A stretch of DNA of 64,000 bases from Algiphilus aromaticivorans DG1253 (GCF_000733765.1 NZ_JPOG01000001.1:1364001-1428000), one strand, 5' to 3'. Shown: positions 37,778 through 51,352, numbered from the stretch's first letter. Made by a program: numbers and translations. Notes: generated by a model from the sequence alone, not told the origin.

Positions 37778-38808
37778 CGACTACGCTGCTCTTGCCGGTG
37801 CTGATCATCGCCGGCGCTGTCGCCCTCGGGCTGATCCCCATCCTGTTGCGTCGCCGGGCAGCGCCGGCACGGGTGGCAGGCGTATCCGCCGCGATTGCGT
37901 TGATTGCCGCGGGCTTTGGCGGACTGGCCTATCTGGCAAGCGACAACCGCGATACCGCCAAGCGCGTCGCGCTCTACGAGTCGAACCCGCACGCCGCCAT
38001 GCGCAGTTTCGCCGGCGACCTGCGCGAACGCATTCGCAGTCAGGGCGAATCTGCGCAGGCGGAACTCCATTTTCGCCTTGGCCGCGCGCTGTCGGCAGCC
38101 GGCGACCGCCAGGACGCCATCGCGGCGTACGCTGAGGCCAACCGTCGCTCGAAGGACGACGACCCCGGCTTCCTGGTGGCGGAGGCGGAGGCGCGACTCA
38201 ACGACTCGCAGCGCAGCGTGGATTCGCACCGCATCGCCGAACGTCGTATCGAACAGGCGCTGACTGTCGCGCCTCGCCATCCGGCGGCGAATTTCTATGC
38301 TGGAGCACTAGCTCTCGGAGAAGGAAATGAGGTCGAGGCCCTGCCGCATCTGCGTATCGTGCTGGACTCCGGTCTGCTGGAAGGCGGCGCGCGCGAACGG
38401 CTGGCGCAGCGCATTGAATCCATCGCCGCGAGCCGGGACGAGAGCGCGAGCGACACCGACGAGGACGCGCCCAGTCTGCGCGTGACAGTCCACCCGCCCG
38501 AGGACGGTGCGCCACCCGAGGGTGGGACGCTTTTCGTGTTCCTGCGACGGCCTGACGGCCCGCCTATGCCGCTGGCGGCCCGGCGTCTGAATGCGCCGCA
38601 GTGGCCGGTGACCGTGCAGCTGCGCGACAGCGATCGCCTGTCCGGCGGGCCATCCTTGTTCAGCTACGAGGCCCTCGTGGTGGCTGCGCGCTGGTCGGCA
38701 AGTGGCGACGCATTGAGTGGACGCGACGGTCCGCAGGCGCAGCAGAATATCGATCCGGGAAGCGATCGTGCGCTCGAACTACGGCTAGGCGGAAGGGCGC
38801 CGGACTAG
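37774..38808 (+). CDS. ccmI: Cytochrome c maturation TPR protein CcmI
   Basis: A 344-residue protein with two N-terminal helices (about 5-27 and 33-55), a TPR-like region (about 85-200: LHFRLGRALSAAGDRQDAIAAYAEA) and a C-terminal beta-rich domain (about 235-340: LFVFLRRPDGPPMPLAARRL) typical of CcmI. It chaperones apocytochrome c to the ligase. It is last in the ccm operon; start overlaps ccmH as ATGA. Confidence 0.92.
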   Translation: MTTTLLLPVLIIAGAVALGLIPILLRRRAAPARVAGVSAAIALIAAGFGGLAYLASDNRDTAKRVALYESNPHAAMRSFAGDLRERIRSQGESAQAELHFRLGRALSAAGDRQDAIAAYAEANRRSKDDDPGFLVAEAEARLNDSQRSVDSHRIAERRIEQALTVAPRHPAANFYAGALALGEGNEVEALPHLRIVLDSGLLEGGARERLAQRIESIAASRDESASDTDEDAPSLRVTVHPPEDGAPPEGGTLFVFLRRPDGPPMPLAARRLNAPQWPVTVQLRDSDRLSGGPSLFSYEALVVAARWSASGDALSGRDGPQAQQNIDPGSDRALELRLGGRAPD

Positions 38809-38880
38809 GTCTTTCAGCCCCCGGCAATCGGGCGCGTTACACTCGGCAACAACATCGAAGAAGACATCAAGGTTCGAGTC

Positions 38881-39792
38881 ATGCGCATCCGCAAAGCCGT
38901 TTTCCCCGTCGCCGGCCTCGGCACGCGATTCCTGCCGGCTACCAAGGCCAGCGCCAAGGAAATGTTGCCGGTCGTGGATAAGCCGCTGATCCAGTACGCC
39001 GTGGCCGAAGCCGTCAGTGCCGGCGCCGAAGAGCTTGTCTTCATCACCGGCCGCTCGAAGAACTCCATCATGGACCACTTCGACAAGGCCTATGAGCTGG
39101 AGAACGAGCTGCAAGAGCGTGGCAAGACCAAGCTTCTGGAGGTCGTTCAGGAGATCCTTCCGCCCGGCATCACCTGCATTTTCATCCGTCAGGCGGAAGC
39201 CCTCGGCCTAGGCCACGCTGTGCTCTGCGCCTGGCCGGCGGTGGGCGACGAGGATTTCTACGTGATCCTCGCCGACGACCTCATCGACGGCCAGCTACGC
39301 CCTTGCCTGGCACAGATGCACCGCGTGTATCAGGAATATGGCACCAGCGTGCTTGCCTGCGAACAGGTCCCGCACGATGAGATCGGCAGCTATGGCGTGG
39401 TTGACGTCAAGCCGGTCGGACCGGGCCTCGGCGAAATCAAGAAGATCGTCGAGAAGCCGAAGCCGGACGAAGCGCCATCGAATCTCGCAGTCGTCGGGCG
39501 CTACATCCTGACGCCACGCATCTTCAAGATCCTGCAGCGCACACAGGCCGGCTCCGGCGGCGAGATCCAGCTGACCGATGCCATCAGTCAGATGATGCAG
39601 GAACAGACCGTGCTCGCGTACGAATTCGACGGCAAGCGCTACGACTGCGGCTCCAAGCTCGGCTACCTGAAGGCGAATGTCGAGTACGCCCTGAAGCACC
39701 CGGAAGTCGGCGAAGACTTCCGCAATTACCTGCATGAGCTGTCCATCGAAGAGCACTTCGAGGAAGGCAAGAAGGACCACGCTGCGGGCTGA
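38881..39792 (+). CDS. galU: UTP-glucose-1-phosphate uridylyltransferase
   Basis: Makes UDP-glucose for glycans and surface polysaccharides. The 303 residues show the nucleotidyl motif AGLGTRFLPATKASAKEML, the LADDLID metal site, EKPKPDEAPSNLAVVGRYIL and GKRYDCGSKLGYL. It starts 72 bases after ccmI with a weak AAGG site. sucA begins 19 bases downstream, so read-through into sucA is possible although the functions are unrelated. It could use glucose 1-phosphate from the GH13_18 enzyme; that link is inference. Confidence 0.97.
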   Translation: MRIRKAVFPVAGLGTRFLPATKASAKEMLPVVDKPLIQYAVAEAVSAGAEELVFITGRSKNSIMDHFDKAYELENELQERGKTKLLEVVQEILPPGITCIFIRQAEALGLGHAVLCAWPAVGDEDFYVILADDLIDGQLRPCLAQMHRVYQEYGTSVLACEQVPHDEIGSYGVVDVKPVGPGLGEIKKIVEKPKPDEAPSNLAVVGRYILTPRIFKILQRTQAGSGGEIQLTDAISQMMQEQTVLAYEFDGKRYDCGSKLGYLKANVEYALKHPEVGEDFRNYLHELSIEEHFEEGKKDHAAG

Positions 39793-39811
39793 CCCCACCC
39801 AAGCTAACGCC

Positions 39812-42670
<2,859 letters not shown>

Positions 42671-42716
42671 ACCGGGCAACCGGTCGGCACATCATTCAAC
42701 GTTCACAGGTTAGATC

Positions 42717-43952
42717 ATGAGTATCGAAGTCAAGGTTCCCGCGCTGCCCGAATCCGTATCCGAAGCCACCGTGGCAACTTGGCACAAGGCAGCCGGGGAC
42801 GCTGTGAAGCGGGACGAGACCCTCGTCGAGTTGGAAACCGACAAGGTGATGCTGGAAGTGCCGGCACCGGCCGACGGCACCCTCGGCGAGATCAAGCATG
42901 CCGAAGGCGCCTCGGTGACCGCTGACACAGTTCTGGCGCTGATCGAGGAGGGTGGGGCCGCTGCCGCGCCCGAGCCCGCGCCGGCCGCCGGCAAGAAGGA
43001 AGCCGCCAAGGAAGCCGCGCCCGCCGCCGAGCCCGAACCAGCCGAAGCGGACGCACCGCAGAGCCCTGCCGTGCGCAAGCTGCTGTCCGAGCACAACCTC
43101 AACGCAGCCGATATCAAGGGCAGCGGCAAGGGCGGCCGGCTTACCAAGGCCGACGTCGAGGCGCATCTCGAAGGCGGCGGCGAGCCAGCAGCCGCGCCCG
43201 AGCCGGCACCGGCGGCGAAGACCGAAGCTGCGCCGCAGGCTGCTGCCGGCGCACGCGAAGAGCAGCGCGTGCCGATGACGCGCATCCGGACCCGCATTGC
43301 CGAGCGGCTTGTGGAGGCACAGAGCACGGCGGCCATGCTGACGACCTTCAACGAGGTCGACCTGCAGGCCGTGGGCGATTTACGCAAGCGCTACAAGGAA
43401 ACCTTCGAGAAGGAGCACGGCGTCAAGCTCGGCTATATGAGCTTCTTCGTGAAGGCAGCTTGTGAGGCGCTGAAGCGCTTCCCGGTCGTCAATGCCTCCA
43501 TCGACGGCAACGATATTGTCTACCACGCCTACTACGACGTCGGCATCGCCGTCTCGGCACCGCGCGGGCTGGTGGTCCCGATCCTGCGTGATGCCGACAC
43601 CCTCGGCTTCGGCGAAGTCGAGAAGCGCATCGGCGAATTCGGTCAGCGCGCGCGCGACAACAAGCTGACCATGGATGAGCTGACCGGGGGGACATTCTCG
43701 ATCACCAATGGCGGTGTCTTCGGGTCGCTGGTGTCCACACCGATTCTGAATCCTCCGCAGAGCGCGATTCTCGGCATGCACGGCATCAACGAGCGGCCGG
43801 TGGTTGTCGATGGCGAGATCACCATCCGTCCCATGATGTGGCTGGCGCTGACCTACGACCACCGCATCATCGACGGCCGCGACGCAGTGCTCTTCCTGCG
43901 TGCCATCAAGGACTTCCTCGAAGACCCTGCGAAGCTGCTCTTGGACATCTAA
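42717..43952 (+). CDS. sucB: 2-oxoglutarate dehydrogenase E2, dihydrolipoyl succinyltransferase
   Basis: Core of the same complex, 411 residues. One lipoyl domain (1-80) has the lipoylated K43 in [12 protein letters not shown] flexible Ala/Pro/Glu linker follows, then the E3-binding domain ([18 protein letters not shown], about 115-150), a second linker, and the catalytic domain (about 180-411) ending with the active-site His in [15 protein letters not shown]. It begins 46 bases after sucA. Instead of lpdA, a hairpin and a porin gene follow. Confidence 0.97.
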   Translation: MSIEVKVPALPESVSEATVATWHKAAGDAVKRDETLVELETDKVMLEVPAPADGTLGEIKHAEGASVTADTVLALIEEGGAAAAPEPAPAAGKKEAAKEAAPAAEPEPAEADAPQSPAVRKLLSEHNLNAADIKGSGKGGRLTKADVEAHLEGGGEPAAAPEPAPAAKTEAAPQAAAGAREEQRVPMTRIRTRIAERLVEAQSTAAMLTTFNEVDLQAVGDLRKRYKETFEKEHGVKLGYMSFFVKAACEALKRFPVVNASIDGNDIVYHAYYDVGIAVSAPRGLVVPILRDADTLGFGEVEKRIGEFGQRARDNKLTMDELTGGTFSITNGGVFGSLVSTPILNPPQSAILGMHGINERPVVVDGEITIRPMMWLALTYDHRIIDGRDAVLFLRAIKDFLEDPAKLLLDI

Positions 43953-43987
43953 AGACCCTGTCACATATGGCGCGCTAATATCCCGTC

Positions 43988-44008
43988 CGCGAGCCAGCTT
44001 GGCTCGCG
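43988..44008. repeat. Perfect 9-bp hairpin upstream of the porin gene
   Basis: CGCGAGCCA-GCT-TGGCTCGCG folds into a perfect 9-bp stem with a 3-base loop, 32 bases before the porin ATG. No T-tract follows, so it may act as an mRNA stabiliser or attenuator rather than a simple terminator. Confidence 0.65.
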
Positions 44009-44040
44009 TTACACACAACTATTAGGCACGGGAGAAGTAA

Positions 44041-45141
44041 ATGAAGCGAAGCATCGCAGCCAGCTGTGCGCTGGGTCTGCTGTCGGCGCCTGCCGCAGCG
44101 TTAGAGACCTCCGTCGACCTCGACGGGCACGTCGGCTTTTCAGGGAGCTATTTCGATAGCGACGCCGGTGACAACACCAATCTGCATAACAACGCCTCGC
44201 GCATCGGTCTGACCGCCAAGGTCGCCGAAGGGGGCGTTACCGGTTTCGCGCGCTACGAGCGCGGCATGGACATCTACAACCCGGATTCCGATTTCACGGG
44301 CGGCCTCAACGGCTCCGGCTCGCTGGGCGAGGATTTCGTGCGTGAGTTCTACGCCGGCATCGAATCCGACTATGGTCGCATCACGCTGGGTCGTTTCCGT
44401 GCCGCGTATGCACGCGCCGGTCAGCGTGTCGATCCCTTCTACGACACCTCCGTCGCCGGCTTCTCCGGCACGGCTGCCACCGTGGCTGGCCAGGGCGCCA
44501 ACTACGGTCTGTCGAATCTGAGCAACGGCTTCTCCGACCGCGTCGTCGAGCTGCAATCGGGCAACTACGATGGCTTCAAGGTCAACGCCAACCTCTACCC
44601 GGACGGCAGCACGGAGAATGACCACGACTATGGTGCGGGCGTGAGCTATGCCAGCGAGCTGGCGCGCGATATGCCCTTCGAGGTCAGCCTGCAGTACCTC
44701 GAGATCCGCAACGAGGCCATCTCCGGCGTGCCCTTCAACAGCGACGCCTCCGTGGGTGGTTCGCCGGGCGAGAGCACCAACTTCCGCGCCTCCGGCATCA
44801 TCGATCTGGACGGGATCTCGATCGGCGCCAACTACGAGTACGTCGACGTCGACGCTGAATCGCGCGAGCGCCACTACTCCACGGTGACCGCCACCATGCC
44901 GCTCGATGCGCGCCTCAGCCTGGCGGCTGCCGTCAGCTACCTCGACTTTGCGGATGACGCGCCGGCACCGGCCATCAGCGGTCTCGGCGGCTCGATCGGC
45001 GCCTTCTACGAGGTGCTGCCCGGTCTCAACACCTACGCCGCGCTGCGCTATATCGACTTCGACGACGATCGCAATCCCAGCGACGATTCGCTGGCCGTCG
45101 CCATCGGCGCGGGCTACAGCTTCGATATGTCGCTGCGCTGA
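44041..45141 (+). CDS. Gram-negative trimeric-type porin
   Basis: A 366-residue outer-membrane porin. The signal peptide ends near APAAALE. Then come alternating amphipathic strands with YFDSD, FARYERGMDIY, REFYAGIESDYGRITLGRF (a porin hallmark) and the constriction-loop region after FYDTSVAGFSG. It ends in a short strand MSLR rather than the classic terminal Phe, which is slightly unusual for BAM recognition. GGGAGAAG precedes the ATG. It sits between sucB and lpdA with its own terminator. Channel specificity is unknown. Confidence 0.87.
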   Translation: MKRSIAASCALGLLSAPAAALETSVDLDGHVGFSGSYFDSDAGDNTNLHNNASRIGLTAKVAEGGVTGFARYERGMDIYNPDSDFTGGLNGSGSLGEDFVREFYAGIESDYGRITLGRFRAAYARAGQRVDPFYDTSVAGFSGTAATVAGQGANYGLSNLSNGFSDRVVELQSGNYDGFKVNANLYPDGSTENDHDYGAGVSYASELARDMPFEVSLQYLEIRNEAISGVPFNSDASVGGSPGESTNFRASGIIDLDGISIGANYEYVDVDAESRERHYSTVTATMPLDARLSLAAAVSYLDFADDAPAPAISGLGGSIGAFYEVLPGLNTYAALRYIDFDDDRNPSDDSLAVAIGAGYSFDMSLR

Positions 45142-45167
45142 TCGACAGCCTGCTTCCGAAGCACGAG

Positions 45168-45197
45168 AAAGGCCGGTTCCGACCGGCCTTTTTCTTT
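45168..45197 (+). terminator. Intrinsic terminator after the porin gene
   Basis: AAAGGCCGGT / ACCGGCCTTT forms a 10-bp stem with a TCCG loop, followed by TTTCTTT, 26 bases after the stop. It separates lpdA from sucAB and the porin. Confidence 0.92.
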
Positions 45198-45205
45198 GTG
45201 GGGCC

Positions 45206-45211
45206 TATAAT
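45206..45211 (+). promoter_or_regulatory. Candidate -10 box of lpdA
   Basis: A perfect TATAAT in GC-rich surroundings lies 41 bases before the lpdA ATG and nine bases after the terminator T-run. No good -35 is seen 16-18 bases upstream, where the terminator stem lies, so an activator may be needed. Confidence 0.5.
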
Positions 45212-45252
45212 GCGTGCGCGCTGACAAATACGTTTTCCGGAGGTTGGGCGAG

Positions 45253-46698
45253 ATGAGCGATTCCTACGATGTCGTGGTCATTGGCGGCGGGCCCGCGGGC
45301 TACCCCTGCGCGATCCGCGCGGCCCAGCTCGGCCTGTCGGTGGCATGCATCGACAACTGGCTGAACCGGGACGGCGGCCATGCCTTCGGCGGCACCTGTC
45401 TCAACGCCGGCTGCATCCCCTCCAAGGCCTTGCTGGAGTCCAGTGAGCTCTATCACCGGGCCCAGCACGAGTTCGCCACCCACGGCATCAACATCAGCAA
45501 GGCGAGCCTCGACCTGGCCGCCATGCAGAAGCGCAAGAACGATATCTCGGGCCAGCTCACCGGCGGCATCCGCACGCTCTTCAAGGCCAATGGCGTGGAA
45601 GGACTGCCCGGCACCGGCAGCCTCGCCGGCAAGGGCAAGGTGCGTTACGAGCCCATGGAAGGCGAGGCGCGCGAGCTTTCTGCCAAGCACATCGTCATCG
45701 CCACCGGATCGAAGCCCGTCGAGCTGAAGAAGATCGCGCCCTTCGACGGCGACCGCGTCGTAGATTCCTGGGGTGCGCTGGATTTCGAGTCCGTCCCCAA
45801 GCGCCTGGGCGTCATCGGTGCCGGCGTCATCGGCGTCGAGCTGGGCAGTGTCTGGAGCCGTTTGGGCGCCGAAGTGACCATTCTGGAGGCCATGCCCGAT
45901 TTCCTGCCGATGGTGGATCAGGCCGTATCCAAGGATTCACTCCGCCAGTTCGGCAAGCAGGGCATGGACATCAAACTCGGCGCCAAGGTGACCGGCGCCA
46001 AGGTCATGAAGTCCAAGGTCAGTCTCAGCTACGAGCTGAAAGGCGAGGAGCAGTCACTGGATGTCGACAAGCTCATCGTCGCCGTCGGCCGTGCCCCCAA
46101 CACCGATAATCTCGGTGCCGAGGAAGCAGGCGTCGAGCGCGACGATCGCGGCTTCGTAGTCGTCGACGAGAACTATCGCTCCAGTGCCGAAGGTGTCTAC
46201 GCGGTCGGCGACGTCATCGGCGGTCAGATGCTGGCGCACAAGGCCATCGAAGAGGGCGTGGTGCTCGCCGAGCAGCTCGCCGGCCACAAGGGTGTGGCCG
46301 TCAATTACAACGCCGTGCCCTGCGTCATCTACACCAGTCCCGAGATCGCCTGGGTGGGCATGTCCGAAAAGCAGGCCACCGAGGCCGGCTTCGAGGTCAA
46401 GACCGGCCAGGCGCCCTTCGCCGCCAACGGCCGCGCCAAGGCGCTGGAAATGACCGCCGGCATGGTGCGCGTGATATCCGACGTCAAGACCGACCGCATT
46501 CTTGGCGTGCACATGAGCGGGCCCTACGTCTCGGAGCTACTCGCCGAGGCCGTGCTCGCGCTGGAGTATGGCGCCACCACCGAGGACGTCGCGCTGACCA
46601 TGCACAGTCACCCGACGCTGTCGGAAACCTTGCACGAAGCCGTGTTGTCTGTGGATGGGCTTGCCATCCACGCGGTCAACAAGAAGCGCGGCAAGTAA
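45253..46698 (+). CDS. lpdA: Dihydrolipoyl dehydrogenase (E3)
   Basis: FAD enzyme that reoxidises lipoamide in 2-oxoacid dehydrogenase complexes. The 481 residues have VIGGGPAGYPCAIRAAQLG, the redox disulfide C49/C54 in GGTCLNAGCIPSK, NAD-binding GVIGAGVIGVELG, FAD motif GVYAVGDVIGG and the catalytic C-terminal HSHPTLSET. GGAGG precedes the ATG by about ten bases. Genes downstream follow with short gaps. Confidence 0.97.
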   Translation: MSDSYDVVVIGGGPAGYPCAIRAAQLGLSVACIDNWLNRDGGHAFGGTCLNAGCIPSKALLESSELYHRAQHEFATHGINISKASLDLAAMQKRKNDISGQLTGGIRTLFKANGVEGLPGTGSLAGKGKVRYEPMEGEARELSAKHIVIATGSKPVELKKIAPFDGDRVVDSWGALDFESVPKRLGVIGAGVIGVELGSVWSRLGAEVTILEAMPDFLPMVDQAVSKDSLRQFGKQGMDIKLGAKVTGAKVMKSKVSLSYELKGEEQSLDVDKLIVAVGRAPNTDNLGAEEAGVERDDRGFVVVDENYRSSAEGVYAVGDVIGGQMLAHKAIEEGVVLAEQLAGHKGVAVNYNAVPCVIYTSPEIAWVGMSEKQATEAGFEVKTGQAPFAANGRAKALEMTAGMVRVISDVKTDRILGVHMSGPYVSELLAEAVLALEYGATTEDVALTMHSHPTLSETLHEAVLSVDGLAIHAVNKKRGK

Positions 46699-46730
46699 CC
46701 GTCATTCATTCCTGCTCTAAGGAGTAGTCC

Positions 46731-47306
46731 TTGCTGAAGAAAGCTCTTTCCGCGGCAGCGCTCCTGCTGCTATCCACCACCGCCGGCGCCGAGACGCTCG
46801 ATCTGAATGTCTCCAGTGATGCGGTTCGTGCGGCGCTGTCCGGGCCGCTGTCCTTTGGCCAGCGCGACAACGCGCGCTACGACCTCGGTTACCTCTACAG
46901 CGATAAGCGCGATGCGCGTCTCAACATCGGCCACGCGGCGCTGATGGTTAGCGGTGACGCCGGCGCGCGTAACGCCGACGTCCAGGTGGGTCTCGGACTG
47001 CGTGCAGCCGGCATCGACCAGCGCGGTGGCTCCGGTGGCGCGGTCGCCGTCGGCGGCGACTTCGACCTGCGGCTCCCGGATTTCAACCGTATCGGCCTCG
47101 TCGGCTACGCCTTCTACGCACCGAGCGTGCTCTCCTTTGGGGACATCGAGCGCTACATCGACGCCGCCATCACGCTGGACTACGAGATCATCCGCGATGC
47201 CTCTGTCTACGCCGGCGTGCGCCAAGTGCGCGTGGAAGTCGAGGATATTCCCGGCAGCGATCTGCGCGACAACAGCGCGATCGTAGGGTTGCGCCTGAAC
47301 TTCTAG
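46731..47306 (+). CDS. YfaZ-like outer-membrane protein
   Basis: A 191-residue exported protein. The signal peptide ends at TTAGAE, and the mature part has alternating beta strands with Gly/Asp turns, ending in LRLNF with the terminal Phe of outer-membrane barrels. It resembles the YfaZ family, whose function is unknown. It starts with TTG, supported by AAGGAG seven bases upstream. It lies between lpdA and yebC, with gaps of 32 and 13 bases. Confidence 0.65.
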   Translation: MLKKALSAAALLLLSTTAGAETLDLNVSSDAVRAALSGPLSFGQRDNARYDLGYLYSDKRDARLNIGHAALMVSGDAGARNADVQVGLGLRAAGIDQRGGSGGAVAVGGDFDLRLPDFNRIGLVGYAFYAPSVLSFGDIERYIDAAITLDYEIIRDASVYAGVRQVRVEVEDIPGSDLRDNSAIVGLRLNF

Positions 47307-47319
47307 ATCGGGGCTGCCC

Positions 47320-48072
47320 ATGGCCGGACATTCCAAGTGGTCCAACATCCAGCATCGCAAGAACGCGCAGGACAAGAAGCGTGGCGCGATCTTCACGAAG
47401 CTGGTGCGCGAAATCACCGTTGCCGCCCGCATGGGCGGTGCCGATATCGAGGGCAACCCGCGGCTGCGCCTGGCCGTCGACAAGGCTTTGGCCGTGTCCA
47501 TGCCCAAGGAGAATATCGAGCGGGCCGTGCGGCGCGGTTCCGGCGAAGCGGGTGGTGATCAGGTCGAGGAGGTCCGCTACGAGGGCTACGCGCCGGGCGG
47601 TATCGCGGTAATGGTCGACTGCATGACCGACAACCGCACGCGCACCGTGGCCGATGTCCGTCACGCCTTCTCCAAGCACGGCGGCAATCTCGGCGAGGAT
47701 GGCTCGGTGGGCTATCTCTTCTCGCGTCAGGGCGTCATCCAGGTGACGCTGCACGAGTCCGGCGCGCTGGACGGCCTTCTGGAAGCCGCGCTCGAAGCCG
47801 GCGCCGAGGACCTGGCCGAGGACGAGGAAGGCGTCAGCGCCGAAGTGCTGACAACACCCGAGAATTTCCAGCAGGTGCGCGACACCCTTGCCGAGGCAGG
47901 TTTCAGCATCGAGGAAGCGGACGTCACCGAGCGGCCGGCCGTGACCGTGGAGGTCGACACGGACAACGTCGAACGTGTCCTCAAGCTGCTGGAACGCCTC
48001 GACGAGCTGGACGATGTGCAGAACGTCTACAGCAACGCCAGCTTCCCGGCCAACGCCTTTTCCGAAGCCTGA
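47320..48072 (+). CDS. yebC: YebC/PmpR family regulatory protein
   Basis: A 250-residue YebC/TACO1 family protein, once described as a DNA-binding regulator and now linked in several bacteria to translation of difficult peptide stretches. It starts MAGHSKWSNIQHRK and has ARMGGADIEGNPRLR, VDCMTDNRTRT and ADVRHAFSKHGGNLGEDGSV. Its place just before ruvC is conserved in gammaproteobacteria. Confidence 0.95.
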   Translation: MAGHSKWSNIQHRKNAQDKKRGAIFTKLVREITVAARMGGADIEGNPRLRLAVDKALAVSMPKENIERAVRRGSGEAGGDQVEEVRYEGYAPGGIAVMVDCMTDNRTRTVADVRHAFSKHGGNLGEDGSVGYLFSRQGVIQVTLHESGALDGLLEAALEAGAEDLAEDEEGVSAEVLTTPENFQQVRDTLAEAGFSIEEADVTERPAVTVEVDTDNVERVLKLLERLDELDDVQNVYSNASFPANAFSEA

Positions 48073-48084
48073 GGCAGCCGGACC

Positions 48085-48618
48085 ATGCGCATTCTTGGGG
48101 TGGATCCGGGATCGCGCGTGGCCGGCTACGGCATCATCGACGGCGGTTTGCGTGACAGCACCTGTATCGCGGCAGGTGTGCTTCGTGCCGATGGCGCCGA
48201 CATTGCCGCGCGCCTGGGCAGCATCCAGACGGAACTCGCCGCGCTCATCCGCCAGCATCAACCCGAAGTGCTATCCATCGAGAAGGTCTTCGTCGGCCGC
48301 AACATCGCCAGCGCCCTCATGCTGGGCCAGTCGCGTGGCGCACTGCTCGCGTGCAGCGGCCAGGCTGGCCTGGGCCTCGCCGAATACAGCGCCTCGCAGA
48401 TCAAGAAGGCCGTCGTCGGCAGCGGGCGGGCCAGCAAGGAGCAGGTACGGCACATGGTCGGCATACTGCTGAAGATGGACGCCAGCCAACAGGAGCTCGA
48501 CTGCACGGATGCGCTCGCGGTGGCGCTGTGCCACGCGCACAGCGCGCCGCTCGCCGCACGCACCGGCATGCCCGCTGGCGCGCGCTGGACGCGGCGCTCG
48601 CAGCGTTCGAAGCGATGA
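48085..48618 (+). CDS. ruvC: Holliday junction resolvase RuvC
   Basis: Dimeric endonuclease resolving recombination junctions. The 177 residues start MRILGVDPGSRVAGYG with catalytic D7, then LSIEKVFVGRN with the second acidic residue, and DCTDALAVALCHAH with the last Asp. Its stop overlaps the ruvA start as ATGA. Confidence 0.97.
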   Translation: MRILGVDPGSRVAGYGIIDGGLRDSTCIAAGVLRADGADIAARLGSIQTELAALIRQHQPEVLSIEKVFVGRNIASALMLGQSRGALLACSGQAGLGLAEYSASQIKKAVVGSGRASKEQVRHMVGILLKMDASQQELDCTDALAVALCHAHSAPLAARTGMPAGARWTRRSQRSKR

Positions 48619-49207
48619 TCGGCCGTATCCGGGGCACGCTTGCCGCCAAGCAGCCGCCGTGGCTGCTGGTTGACGTCGCGGGCGTCGGCTACGAAATCGA
48701 GGCGCCGCTGTCGACGATCTTCCAGCTCGGCGAAACCGGCAGCGAAGTGACGCTGCTCACGCATATGGTCGTCCGCGAGGACGCGCAGTTGCTCTACGGC
48801 TTCGCCAGCGAGGCTGAGCGCCGGCTGTTCCGGAATCTCATCCGCACCACCGGCGTCGGTCCCAAGCTGGCGCTGACCATTCTCTCCGGCATGGGCGCGG
48901 AAGCCTTCTGGCAGGCCGTGCGCGATGACGACACCGCGCTGCTCGTCAAGCTGCCCGGCGTCGGGCGCAAGACGGCCGAGCGGCTGCTCGTGGAAATGCG
49001 CGACCGCGCTGAGGCCGAGGGCACGCCGGTAACGCCGGCGACTGTCGGCGCGGTCGGCGACGCCGCTGATCCGCGTGACGAGGCGCGCGCCGCACTGCTG
49101 TCTCTCGGCTACAAGCCCGCCGAGGCCGAACGCATGATCGGCAAGGTCTGGGAGGACGGCATGGGCGCCGACAATCTGCTGCGCGCGGCACTGCGGAGCG
49201 CGGTGCG

Positions 49208-49211
<4 letters not shown>
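48615..49211 (+). CDS. ruvA: Holliday junction branch migration protein RuvA
   Basis: Junction-binding partner of RuvB; 198 residues. Domain I starts MIGRIRGTL. Two helix-hairpin-helix motifs are seen in [15 protein letters not shown] and [13 protein letters not shown]. The C-terminal UBA-like domain that contacts RuvB is [19 protein letters not shown] overlaps join it to ruvC and ruvB. Confidence 0.97.
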
Positions 49212-50246
<1,035 letters not shown>

Positions 50247-50254
<8 letters not shown>

Positions 50255-50672
50255 CATGGCTCTCACCGATCCCGAAGCCGCGCTGAGCGTACGTGTCTAC
50301 TACGAAGACACCGATGCCAGCGGCGTCGCGTACCACACCAGCTACCTGCGCTGGATGGAACGCGCGCGCACCGAATGGATGCGCGCCCGCGGCGGCGATC
50401 ACCGCGCATTCATGAGCGCGCAAGGCGTCGCCTTTACCCTTAGCCGCGTCGACGTAAACTTTGTCGCGCCGGCCCGCCTGGACGATCTGGTGGAAGTGCA
50501 CACGCAAGTCACGCGCTTGCGGCGCGCGAGCATCGATTTCACGCAGACCGTCCAGATCGGCACCCGGACGCTGGCTTCCGCTAACGTGCGGGTAGCCTGC
50601 GTCGACGCCGCCAGTTTCCGTCCTGCAGCGCTTCCTTCACCCATCGCCCCGCAAAGGAACTCCCGCGCATGA
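50247..50672 (+). CDS. ybgC: Tol-Pal system acyl-CoA thioesterase YbgC
   Basis: A 141-residue hotdog thioesterase, first gene of the tol-pal operon. The active site [28 protein letters not shown]-type segment includes the catalytic Asp in YYEDTD. In E. coli it acts on acyl-CoA or acyl-ACP and associates with phospholipid enzymes. Start at 50247 overlaps ruvB; ATG 50256 is an alternative. The stop overlaps tolQ (ATGA). Confidence 0.94.
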
Positions 50673-51352
50673 GCGACAACATGTCCATTGCCAGCCTCGT
50701 CGGCCAGGCCAGCCTTCTCGTCCAGATCGTGATGGCGATCCTGCTCATCGCCTCCGTGATCTCCTGGGCACTGATCCTCGCCAAGCGGAATCACATCCGC
50801 AACAGCACCCAGGCCTCCGATCGCTTCGAGGACCGCTTCTGGTCCGGCGGCAAGCTCTCGGAGCTGCACGAGCAGATCGGGCGCGACAAGCAGCCGCAGG
50901 GTCTGGCCGCACTCTTCCAGCACGGTTACGAGGCGTTCCAGCGCGCCCGCGACACACCGGATGCGGACGTCGAGGATGTCGTCAACGCCACGCATCGCGG
51001 GCTGCGCGTCAGTCACGCACGCGAGTCGGAGCGACTGGATTCCGGCCTCGCCATGCTTGCCACCATCGGCTCGGTGAGCCCCTATATCGGCCTCTTCGGC
51101 ACGGTCTGGGGAATCATGAACGCCTTCATTGCCATCGGGCAGGTGAAGCAGGCCACGGTGGCAATGGTCGCCCCCGGTATCGCCGAGGCGCTGATCGCTA
51201 CCGCCATGGGCCTGTTCGCGGCGATCCCCGCGGTCATCGCCTACAACCTCTTCACCAGCCGCATCGGCCAGCTTGACGCGCGCTATCGCACTTTCGCGGA
51301 TGAGTTTGCCGGCATCCTGGAGCGGGGGCTCCGTCACGGAGGCGAACGATGA
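50669..51352 (+). CDS. tolQ: Tol-Pal system protein TolQ
   Basis: Proton-channel subunit of the Tol motor, an ExbB/MotA homologue. The 227 residues have three helices; the second and third (about 135-155 and 170-195) hold the conserved GLFGTVWGIMNAF and PGIAEALIATAMGLFAAIPAV segments. Acts with TolR and TolA to constrict the outer membrane during division. ATGA overlaps on both sides. Confidence 0.97.
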   Translation: MSDNMSIASLVGQASLLVQIVMAILLIASVISWALILAKRNHIRNSTQASDRFEDRFWSGGKLSELHEQIGRDKQPQGLAALFQHGYEAFQRARDTPDADVEDVVNATHRGLRVSHARESERLDSGLAMLATIGSVSPYIGLFGTVWGIMNAFIAIGQVKQATVAMVAPGIAEALIATAMGLFAAIPAVIAYNLFTSRIGQLDARYRTFADEFAGILERGLRHGGER

